In this document: positions 1-5,071 of the stretch, in pieces
Layout: each line of letters starts with the position of its first letter
How positions within the stretch are numbered: position 1 is the stretch's first letter
Assembly: GCA_025355395.1 (NCBI GenBank)
Contig: JANXZT010000168.1
Coordinates: 1-6,422, forward strand
From: Betaproteobacteria bacterium
GTDB lineage: Bacteria; Pseudomonadota; Gammaproteobacteria; Burkholderiales; Casimicrobiaceae
Direction of reading: 5' to 3'
DNA length: 6,422 nt
Notes under the pieces: generated by a model
Database searches by the model: none
Seen by the model: only the letters and a program-made list of their open reading frames with translations
Told to the model about the DNA's origin: nothing
Program-made: the position numbers and the translations under genes

Positions 1-270
1 GAACAGGCGCACCTGGCAGGTGCGCTGCACGACATAGAATGAGCTCGCAAACAGCGCTGAACCGCCAAACGCAAAGATCACTGCGTTGGTATGCAACGGC
101 CGGAGGCGACCATACGACAGCCACGGAATCCCGTTTGTGAGGTCCGGCCAGAGCAACTGCGCGGCGACGATCACGCCGACCAGCATGCCGACGATCCCCC
201 AGACGACCGTCATGATCGAGAACTGACGCACCACCTTGTAATTGAATGTCGATACCACCGCGGTGCTCAT
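1..270 (-). CDS. ccoN: cbb3-type cytochrome c oxidase subunit I, N-terminal part (cut by window edge)
   Basis: CcoN is the catalytic membrane subunit of cbb3 oxidase. It reduces O2 to water in the cytoplasmic membrane with low-spin heme b, high-spin heme b3 and CuB, and has high oxygen affinity. This frame was read directly from the reverse strand and gives 90 residues from ATG at 270 to the window edge. It starts MSTAVVSTFNYKVVRQF and contains the family-typical stretch GRLRPLHTNAVIFAFGG at about residues 54-70. His60 in that stretch is the position known in the family as an axial ligand of the low-spin heme. The first membrane helix covers about residues 17-40 and the second begins near 60. 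The downstream motif VVQRTC (80-85) is also typical. The start is supported by a GAGGAAG ribosome site 8 bases upstream and by alignment to the usual CcoN N-terminus. The rest of the gene, including the CuB ligands, lies to the left of the window. Identification is secure. Confidence 0.97.
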   Translation of the reverse strand, partial: MSTAVVSTFNYKVVRQFSIMTVVWGIVGMLVGVIVAAQLLWPDLTNGIPWLSYGRLRPLHTNAVIFAFGGSALFASSFYVVQRTCQVRLF

Positions 271-278
271 GCGCGTCG

Positions 279-285
279 CTTCCTC
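279..285 (-). promoter_or_regulatory. Ribosome binding site of ccoN
   Basis: On the minus strand the sequence GAGGAAG lies 8 bases before the ccoN ATG. This is a strong Shine-Dalgarno match at good spacing. It contrasts with the weak sites before ccoI and ccoS and fits a highly expressed structural subunit. Confidence 0.75.
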
Positions 286-329
286 AGTCCCGAGTTCGTA
301 AAATCACGGCCTTTACCACCGACATCGAA

Positions 330-335
330 ATGCTA
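330..335 (-). promoter_or_regulatory. Predicted -10 element of the ccoN promoter
   Basis: The minus strand reads TAGCAT here, four of six matches to TATAAT. If the FNR-type box at 358-371 is centred at -41.5, transcription would start at 323 (a G on the minus strand), and positions -12 to -7 fall exactly on this hexamer. That would leave a 5' leader of about 53 bases before ccoN. The spacing is seen in the sequence; promoter activity is inferred. Confidence 0.55.
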
Positions 336-357
336 ACTGGCCGCGGTCTGCCGCAAG

Positions 358-371
358 TTGACGCAGATCAA
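358..371 (-). promoter_or_regulatory. FNR/ANR/FixK-type box upstream of ccoN
   Basis: The minus strand reads TTGAT-CTGC-GTCAA, matching the FNR-family consensus TTGAT-N4-ATCAA at nine of ten positions. It lies about 94 bases upstream of the ccoN start, in the place where ccoNOQP operons commonly carry an oxygen-responsive activator site. The TGA stop of ccoS (368-370) is inside the first half-site. The correctly placed -10 hexamer downstream makes a class II (-41.5) activation arrangement likely. Which regulator binds (FNR, ANR, FixK or a DNR-like protein) cannot be told from the site. Confidence 0.8.
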
Positions 372-517
372 ACCGGTGAGTCGTCATCGGAGATGATCCG
401 GTGTGCCGGACCTTCCAGGTCGTCGAACTGGCCGCTACCAACCGACCACCAGAACGCGGCGCCGATCAGAAACACCAACACAACCGAGAGCGGGATCAAT
501 AGATAGAGGATGTTCAC
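368..517 (-). CDS. ccoS: cbb3-type cytochrome oxidase assembly protein CcoS (GTG start)
   Basis: CcoS (FixS) is a very small membrane protein needed for maturation of cbb3 oxidase; in its absence CcoN lacks its redox cofactors. The 49-residue product starts (M)NILYLLIPLSVVLVFLIGA, one hydrophobic helix at about residues 2-22. It continues with the family hallmark FDDLEGPAHRI (31-41) and ends in an acidic tail, SDDDSPV. The start must be GTG at 515-517: reading upstream in frame gives only GGC, CGC and CGG before the TAG at 527-529. That TAG is the ccoI stop, which lies in the same reading frame, so ccoS follows ccoI directly with 9 bases between. No clear Shine-Dalgarno precedes it, so translation is probably coupled to ccoI. 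Length is normal for the family. The stop codon lies inside the FNR-type box that serves ccoN. Confidence 0.95.
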   Translation of the reverse strand: MNILYLLIPLSVVLVFLIGAAFWWSVGSGQFDDLEGPAHRIISDDDSPV

Positions 518-526
518 GCCGCGCCG

Positions 527-3037
527 CTAGCTCGTAATGGCGATCAAGCCGCCCACGGAGGACGATGTTGTCGGCACAGTGGGCGCCCGGCCGTCATGCA
601 GAAGCCGCAGCGCATTGCCAACCACCAGCAACGACGAGGCGGACATGCCCAATGCGGCGGCGAGCGGAGTCAAGTGCCCGGTCGCGGCCAGCGGAATCGC
701 CACCAGGTTGTAACCGAACGCCCAGACGAGGTTCTGGCGGATTACCCGGAACGCCTGCCGCGCGCGGGTGATCGCTTCGGCGATTCGCGGCAGATCATCG
801 CCCAGCACGACGACATCGGCGGTCCACTGCGTCAGCGTCGCGGCGCTGCCGAGCGATAATGAGACGTTGGCCTGCGCCAGGCTGGGCGCGTCGTTGACGC
901 CGTCACCGACCATGGCGACGATCGCGCCGTCGCGCTGCAGTTCAGCGATGCGCGCGCGCTTGTCCTCGGGCCGCGCATTGCCGCGATGGTCCGCGATACC
1001 CACGGTTTGCGCGACATGCCTCACGGTCTCATCGCGATCGCCTGACAGCAACGAAACGTGGATTCCCATTTCTTGCAGCATGGCGACCAGCGCTTGCGCA
1101 CCCGGCCGCAGCGTGTCGCTGAACGAAAGTGACGCGACCCAGCCGGCCTCGTCGCCCAACGCCACCGCGATCGCGTCCGATGCAACGGCAGCCGCCTGCA
1201 GCGGTCGGCCGTGCAGCGCAGCGACCCAATCGGGCCGACCCAATCTATAACGGCGACCTTCGATGACTCCCTCGATGCCGCTGCCGGGTGAAGCGACAAC
1301 ATCACGGGCGGCGAGCACAGTACGTGGAGGCGGCGCAGCCGTCCGCAGTGCTCGCGCGATTGGATGCTCCGAGCCCTCCTCGAGCGCCGCGGCAAGCGCG
1401 ATGCAAGTTGCACGCGCGTTCCCGTCCAGCGGCTCGACTTCGGTAAGTTGCAAGCGACCGGTTGTCAGTGTGCCCGTCTTGTCGAGAACGACATGTGTCA
1501 CCCGCGCCATCGTCTCCAATGCGTCGCCGCGCACGGCCAGGATGCGGCGGCGACCGAGCGCGCCGGCCGCGGCGGCCAGTGCGGCCGGGGTCGCCAGCGA
1601 CAGCGCACACGGGCAACTTACGACCAGCACGGCGAAGGTCACGGCTAACGCGCGTGCCGGCTCGAGATACCACCATGCGAGTCCTGTCGCCAGCGCAAGC
1701 AGCAACAGCGCGGCAACGAACCATCCGGCGACGCGATCCGCAATCCTTGCCACGCGCGGTCGTTCGCTGGCTGCCCGCTCGACCAGTCGGCCAAGTGCGG
1801 CTAACGTCGTCGCCTCGCCTGCCGCACTCACCCGCACCAGCAACGGGCTTTCGCGATTGATCGACCCGGCCAGCACGGTGTCGCCGGGCACCTTGCTTCG
1901 AGGCCAGCTTTCGCCGGTCAACACCGCCTCTTCGACGCTGGAATGACCTTCGACGACATCGCCATCAGCGGGAATGGACGCACCGGTCGCGACGCGGATG
2001 CAGTCGCCTGGACGCAGCGCCCCCGCGGCGACGGTTTCCGCGGCGAATGAAGCAGGATAACCACGCACGCGCTCCGCGGTATCAGGGAGGTCGCGGGCGA
2101 TGGACTCGATCGCGTCACCTGCACGTTGCCGTGCGCGCAATTCGACGAGGCGCGCGACGAGCAGCAGCGCGACAAACATCGTGACCGAATCGTAATAGAC
2201 GGCGCCGCTACCGCTGAGCGTCGACCACGCGCTGGCGATAAAGGCACCGCCGACGCCGATCGTGACCGGCACGTCCATGCCGAGTCGGCGCAGCCGGAGG
2301 TCCCGCAGCGCGCCGGCAAAGAACGGCGCGGCGCAATACAAGACGACCGGTAGCGAAAGCGTGAGGCTCGCCCAGTCGAGCAGCGTCCGATATTCGGGCT
2401 CGACGCCGTCGATGCTGATGTAGGCCGGCACCGCGAACATCATCACCTGCATCATCGCCAGCAGCGCCAGGGCGGTGCGGGCGAGCAACGCACGGCTCTC
2501 ACGTCCCGCCAACGCCTCGCGCCGCGCCGGATCGTACGGATAAGCGCGGTATCCGATCGCCGCAACCGCGCGCAGCAGATCGGAGAGCTTCGCCTGACTC
2601 GCGTCCCAGCGCACGCGTGCGCGACGCGTCGCGAAGTTGACGCTCACGTCGACGACACCTGGTTGCCGTTGCAGATAGGTTTCGTTAAGCCAGACGCACG
2701 CGGCGCAATGGATGCCTTCGAGCAGTAGGGACACCTCGCGCATCTCGCCTTGGAGATACCTGATCAGGCCCGCTGCTTCGGCCGCGGCATCATAACCGTC
2801 CCATGCGTCAATGCGCGGGCGCCGCGGCTCGCGAACTGCGCTGCGGCGAGAATAGAAATCGTCCAGTCCCGCCGCGTGTATTACTTGGGCGACGCCCATG
2901 CAGCCGGCGCAGCAGCAGGACCGATCGACACCGTTCAAGATGAGAGGCCAGCGCGCGCCCGAAGGATTCCGCTCACCGCAGTGAAAGCACACGTCAACGA
3001 CATCGGGGCGGTCGCTAACGCTCGCAGGGGATTCCAT
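527..3037 (-). CDS. ccoI: Copper-translocating P-type ATPase of cbb3 oxidase assembly (CcoI/FixI)
   Basis: CcoI is a P1B-type ATPase in the cytoplasmic membrane that moves copper toward the CuB site of cbb3 oxidase. The 836-aa product has the expected layout. An N-terminal cysteine-rich metal-binding region carries CFHC (17-20) and CCCAGC (41-46). A heavy-metal-associated domain has HCAAC at 110-114. There are eight predicted membrane helices (two pairs between about 186 and 300, a pair at 436-490, a pair at 766-810). The actuator domain has TGES at 374-377, the copper-channel motif CPC is at 475-477, and the phosphorylation motif DKTGT has Asp519. The N-domain His-Pro is at 558-559 and the hinge motif GDGVNDAP at 711-718. 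YN (776-777) and MSASS (798-802) are the copper-site residues of the last two helices. No key residue is missing. The ATG at 3037 has no good ribosome site; a short reading frame ends 2 bases upstream, so coupling is possible. The genes before and after (DUF2892-like, ccoS, ccoN) support a role in oxidase assembly. Confidence 0.97.
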   Translation of the reverse strand: MESPASVSDRPDVVDVCFHCGERNPSGARWPLILNGVDRSCCCAGCMGVAQVIHAAGLDDFYSRRSAVREPRRPRIDAWDGYDAAAEAAGLIRYLQGEMREVSLLLEGIHCAACVWLNETYLQRQPGVVDVSVNFATRRARVRWDASQAKLSDLLRAVAAIGYRAYPYDPARREALAGRESRALLARTALALLAMMQVMMFAVPAYISIDGVEPEYRTLLDWASLTLSLPVVLYCAAPFFAGALRDLRLRRLGMDVPVTIGVGGAFIASAWSTLSGSGAVYYDSVTMFVALLLVARLVELRARQRAGDAIESIARDLPDTAERVRGYPASFAAETVAAGALRPGDCIRVATGASIPADGDVVEGHSSVEEAVLTGESWPRSKVPGDTVLAGSINRESPLLVRVSAAGEATTLAALGRLVERAASERPRVARIADRVAGWFVAALLLLALATGLAWWYLEPARALAVTFAVLVVSCPCALSLATPAALAAAAGALGRRRILAVRGDALETMARVTHVVLDKTGTLTTGRLQLTEVEPLDGNARATCIALAAALEEGSEHPIARALRTAAPPPRTVLAARDVVASPGSGIEGVIEGRRYRLGRPDWVAALHGRPLQAAAVASDAIAVALGDEAGWVASLSFSDTLRPGAQALVAMLQEMGIHVSLLSGDRDETVRHVAQTVGIADHRGNARPEDKRARIAELQRDGAIVAMVGDGVNDAPSLAQANVSLSLGSAATLTQWTADVVVLGDDLPRIAEAITRARQAFRVIRQNLVWAFGYNLVAIPLAATGHLTPLAAALGMSASSLLVVGNALRLLHDGRAPTVPTTSSSVGGLIAITS

Positions 3038-3039
3038 AG

Positions 3040-3105
3040 TCAGTGGACACCGGCCCGTCGGGCGCCAGCCCGCCAGCCGCGTGTCGCCGCAACCGTCTCA
3101 GCCAT
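3040..3105 (-). CDS. Possible 21-residue leader ORF just before ccoI (doubtful)
   Basis: A short frame reads MAETVAATRGWRAGARRAGVH and stops at TGA two bases before the ccoI ATG. It fills most of the 105-base gap between the DUF2892-like gene and ccoI. The only ribosome-site-like sequence is a weak AAAGAG directly next to the ATG, which is too close to be ideal. It resembles no protein I know. Its one plausible role would be to carry ribosomes to ccoI, whose own start lacks a Shine-Dalgarno. It may equally be chance in G+C-rich DNA. Confidence 0.15.
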   Translation of the reverse strand: MAETVAATRGWRAGARRAGVH

Positions 3106-3142
3106 CTCTTTCGCGCCTTGCGTGCGTGAAAGCGGGTGGCCG

Positions 3143-3343
3143 TTAGAGGGCACTGCGCTTGCGGGTGCTGATGCCAAACGGCAGGTACGCCGGGCACCAT
3201 CCGACTAGACCCGTGGCGAGCGGCACCAAGCCGAGCAAGGTCCACCAGCGGTTGGCCCCCTCAACGACGAAGAACAGGCTCAAGATGACCAGGCCGGCAA
3301 TGATGCGCAACGCCCGGTCAACGGCACCGACATTTGCTCCCAT
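3143..3343 (-). CDS. Small YgaP-like (DUF2892) inner membrane protein
   Basis: A 66-residue membrane protein. It begins MGANVGAVDRALRIIAG, which matches the usual opening of the DUF2892/YgaP-like transmembrane family (a short polar N-terminus with the N-V-G-x-x-D-R pattern, then a hydrophobic stretch). Two helices are visible at about residues 11-28 and 33-48. They are followed by GWCPAYLPFGIST (48-60), the conserved ending in which Cys50 sits at the membrane edge, and a basic tail RKRSAL. The frame is open 13 codons further up, to an ATG at 3382. The start at 3343 was chosen because GGAG lies 6 bases before it and because the family begins here. The 3382 start would also fall upstream of the predicted transcription start. 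The gene is preceded by an FNR-type promoter and followed by ccoI after 105 bases on the same strand, so it probably heads a ccoI-ccoS transcript. The biochemical function of the family is not established; a link to oxidase assembly is inferred from position only. Confidence 0.85.
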   Translation of the reverse strand: MGANVGAVDRALRIIAGLVILSLFFVVEGANRWWTLLGLVPLATGLVGWCPAYLPFGISTRKRSAL

Positions 3344-3349
3344 TTTGTA

Positions 3350-3353
3350 CTCC
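3350..3353 (-). promoter_or_regulatory. Ribosome binding site deciding the start of the DUF2892-like gene
   Basis: GGAG on the minus strand, 6 bases before the ATG at 3343. It decides between this start and the in-frame ATG at 3382, which has no comparable site. Confidence 0.65.
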
Positions 3354-3377
3354 GTGCGTGCGTCAAGCGACACCGCC

Positions 3378-3383
3378 AGCATA
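3378..3383 (-). promoter_or_regulatory. Predicted -10 element of the DUF2892-ccoI promoter
   Basis: The minus strand reads TATGCT, four of six matches to TATAAT. With the FNR-type box at 3406-3419 centred at -41.5, the start of transcription is 3371 (a G on the minus strand), and this hexamer falls exactly at -12 to -7. The resulting leader is about 28 bases and carries the GGAG ribosome site. The geometry is seen; activity is inferred. Confidence 0.55.
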
Positions 3384-3412
3384 GGTCACGGCCGGATGCC
3401 AGCCCGTGACCT
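3383..3412. repeat. Perfect 9-bp inverted repeat inside the promoter (candidate operator)
   Basis: AGGTCACGG at 3383-3391 and CCGTGACCT at 3404-3412 are exact reverse complements separated by 12 bases. The arms are 21 bp apart centre to centre, about two helical turns, as in sites for dimeric regulators. The repeat spans the space between the -10 and the FNR-type box and overlaps that box by seven bases. A bound protein could therefore block or modify FNR-dependent activation. It would not be transcribed if the start is at 3371, so a DNA-level role is more likely than an RNA hairpin. I do not recognise the motif. Confidence 0.5.
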
Positions 3413-3419
3413 GGATCAA
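3406..3419 (-). promoter_or_regulatory. FNR/ANR/FixK-like box upstream of the DUF2892-ccoI unit
   Basis: The minus strand reads TTGAT-CCAG-GTCAC, eight of ten matches to TTGAT-N4-ATCAA with a perfect first half-site. It is weaker than the ccoN box but has the same distance to a -10-like hexamer. It stands upstream of the genes that supply copper to cbb3 oxidase, units that are often under FNR/FixK control. The position makes chance less likely; binding is inferred. Confidence 0.62.
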
Positions 3420-3624
3420 AGAGTTCGCGTTTGGGGGCGCGAGGTTCAACGGCCTCGAAGATAGCGCGCGTCGGCAAAGGTGGTGACCCACGCCAGCCGA
3501 TAGACGACGAGGAGCGTGATGAGCATCCCGGTTACCGTGGCTTCGCCAAAGCCGGACTTCGACTTCGACCAGCGCCAACGTAAGCATCAACAAAACCCTT
3601 GTCCGAATGCCGGAAAACGCCTGG
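3420..3624. other. Intergenic region between livF and the ccoI promoter
   Basis: No convincing gene is present on either strand. A 26-codon frame on the minus strand (3446-3526) encodes a short hydrophobic, basic-ended peptide but lacks a ribosome site. A 5-bp hairpin (3539-3553, GGCTT/AAGCC) lies about 70 bases after the livF stop but has no T-run, so it is not a standard intrinsic terminator. Transcription of the liv operon may end here by a factor-dependent route, or may partly read through into the next block. Confidence 0.5.
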
Positions 3625-4326
3625 CTACGCCACCGCGACCAGCCGGTGCAGCGTGTCCGGATCGCTCAGGAGAGCCGCGCTGTCAGATCGATGGACGACC
3701 CGTCCGCGGTCGAGCACAATCGCGTTCCGCGCGAGCGACAGCGCGAGCTTGGCGTGCTGCTCGACGACGATCACCGCCATGCCGCCTTCGCGGACGAGCC
3801 GGCGAATCACCTGCATCAGCTCCTGCACAATGATCGGCGCGAGCCCTTCCATCGGTTCGTCGAGCAGGAGCAGGCTGGGATTGACCATCAGCGCGCGAGC
3901 GATCGCCAGCATCTGCTGTTCGCCGCCGGAAAGCTGGTTACCCAGGTTGTTGCGGCGTTCCTGGAGTCGCGGAAAGACTTCGTAGACCCGCGCGATGTTC
4001 CAGTGTCCGGGGCGCGCGACCGCCGTCAGGTGCTCTTCGATCGTAAGGGACGGCCACATGTAGCGTTCCTGCGGCACCCAGCCCAGGCCGGCCTGCGCGC
4101 GCCGAAACGTAGGCAACGCCGCGAGATCCTTGCCGCGCCACGAGAGCCGTCCGCGGTGGACGCGCGTCAGCCCCATCATCGTCACCAGCAGCGTGGTCTT
4201 GCCGACGCCGTTGCGCCCGAGCAGTGCCATGCTGTCGCCCTCGGCAAGCGCGAGCGACACGTCGTCCAGCACGATCGACGCGCCGTATCCGGCGGTCACG
4301 CCGTCGAGCGAAAGGAGCTCAGCCAC
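3625..4326 (-). CDS. livF: ABC transporter ATP-binding protein, LivF type
   Basis: The second cytoplasmic ATPase of a branched-chain amino acid (HAAT) type importer; it pairs with LivG to power LivH-LivM. The 233-aa product shows Walker A GRNGVGKT (37-44), Q-loop Gln86 in WVPQER, the complete signature LSGGEQQ (132-138), Walker B LLLLDEP (152-158) followed by MEGLAP, and the switch His191 in VVEQH. The short length, the EGLAP after Walker B and the position after livG are typical of LivF. The start is GTG at 4324-4326, overlapping the end of livG by 8 bases, with a GAGG-type ribosome site about 6 bases upstream inside livG. It is the last gene of the operon seen here. The substrate cannot be inferred from this subunit. 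Confidence 0.95.
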   Translation of the reverse strand: MAELLSLDGVTAGYGASIVLDDVSLALAEGDSMALLGRNGVGKTTLLVTMMGLTRVHRGRLSWRGKDLAALPTFRRAQAGLGWVPQERYMWPSLTIEEHLTAVARPGHWNIARVYEVFPRLQERRNNLGNQLSGGEQQMLAIARALMVNPSLLLLDEPMEGLAPIIVQELMQVIRRLVREGGMAVIVVEQHAKLALSLARNAIVLDRGRVVHRSDSAALLSDPDTLHRLVAVA

Positions 4327-5071
4327 GCTCTGCCTCGCCGAGATAGACCTCCTTGACGCGCTTGTCCGCGGCGATCTCCGCCGGCGTGCCTTCGATCAGG
4401 ACCCGGCCGGCGACGAGGACGGTGATGCGCTCGGCGAAGCGGAACACGAGGTCCATGTCGTGCTCAATGAATACGATCGTGACCTCGCGCGGCAGCGCGG
4501 CGATGACGCCGAACAGCTCGGCACTCTCGCCCGCCGGGATTCCCGCGGCCGGCTCGTCAAGCAGCAGGATCCGCGGCCGCGTCGCCAAGGCGAGCGCGAT
4601 CTCGATCAGGCGCTGCTTGCCGTAGGCGAGGCTACGCGTCGTCGCGTTGCGTTCTGCCGTCAGGTGCAGCGATTCGAGCAATGCGCCGGCTTCGTCCGCC
4701 GCCGCACGCTGCTGCGCGACGGTCCGGTGCCAGACGCCGGCGCGGCCTTCGCGCTCGCAAATCGCGAGCACGACCGATTCGAGCACCGTGAGTCCGGGGA
4801 ACAGCGTGTTGATCTGGAACGTGCGCGTCATGCCGCGCTTGACGCGCGCGTCCTGCGGCAGCGCGGTGATGTTCTCGTCGCCCAAGAACACCTCGCCCGC
4901 CGTCGGCAAAAGCGCGCCGGTGAGCAGGTTAATGAACGTAGTCTTGCCGGCGCCGTTCGGGCCGATCAGCGCGTGACGCGCGCCCGGCGCGAACGCGAGC
5001 GTGACGTCGTTGTTCGCCTTGAATGAGCCCCACTCCTTCGAGAGCGATTGCGTGCGTAGCGCCGGAGTCAT
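4319..5071 (-). CDS. livG: ABC transporter ATP-binding protein, LivG type
   Basis: The first cytoplasmic ATPase of the HAAT-type importer. The 250-aa product has Walker A GPNGAGKT (37-44), Q-loop Gln86 in TRTFQIN, the signature LAYGKQR (148-154), Walker B ILLLDEP (168-174) and the switch His204 in FIEHDMD. The tail EGTPAEIAADKRVKEVYLG (227-245) is the C-terminal region characteristic of LivG. The signature has Ala-Tyr where the general ABC motif has Ser-Gly, a normal LivG-type variant (the family often has LSYG). The D-loop region reads AAGIPAGES instead of the more common AAGLNP form, which I take to be a subfamily trait. The ATG overlaps the livM stop as ATGA. No strong ribosome site is visible, so coupled translation is likely. 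Confidence 0.95.
   Translation of the reverse strand: MTPALRTQSLSKEWGSFKANNDVTLAFAPGARHALIGPNGAGKTTFINLLTGALLPTAGEVFLGDENITALPQDARVKRGMTRTFQINTLFPGLTVLESVVLAICEREGRAGVWHRTVAQQRAAADEAGALLESLHLTAERNATTRSLAYGKQRLIEIALALATRPRILLLDEPAAGIPAGESAELFGVIAALPREVTIVFIEHDMDLVFRFAERITVLVAGRVLIEGTPAEIAADKRVKEVYLGEAERG

Noticed and set aside
91..506. Plus-strand frames over the ccoN-ccoS region
   Set aside because: They run against ccoN and ccoS and across the FNR promoter, and have no recognisable protein features.
1263..1946. Long plus-strand open frame of 227 codons opposite ccoI
   Set aside because: It lies entirely antisense to the well-conserved ATPase, is low-complexity in Ser, Ala and Arg, and is the kind of open frame G+C-rich codon bias creates.
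3425..3442. Inverted repeat TCGCG/CGCGA as a terminator or operator
   Set aside because: Only 5 bp with an 8-base loop; such repeats are expected by chance in G+C-rich DNA, and there is no T-run.
3539..3553. Hairpin GGCTT/AAGCC after livF as a transcription terminator
   Set aside because: Stem of only 5 bp, no following T-run on the minus strand, and more than 70 bases from the stop codon.
3607..4356. Plus-strand open frame of 249 codons opposite livF
   Set aside because: Composition is rich in Arg, His, Gln and Asp with no motif, and it mirrors the complete livF gene. It is a shadow frame.
4466..4492. Departures from ABC consensus in LivG suggesting a dead ATPase
   Set aside because: Walker A, Q-loop, Walker B with catalytic Glu and switch His are all present. 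The LAYGKQR signature is within the range of LivG proteins.
4130..5026. Plus-strand open frame of 298 codons opposite livG
   Set aside because: It is antisense to an intact LivG with all ATPase motifs, has no family resemblance, and its start lies inside livF.
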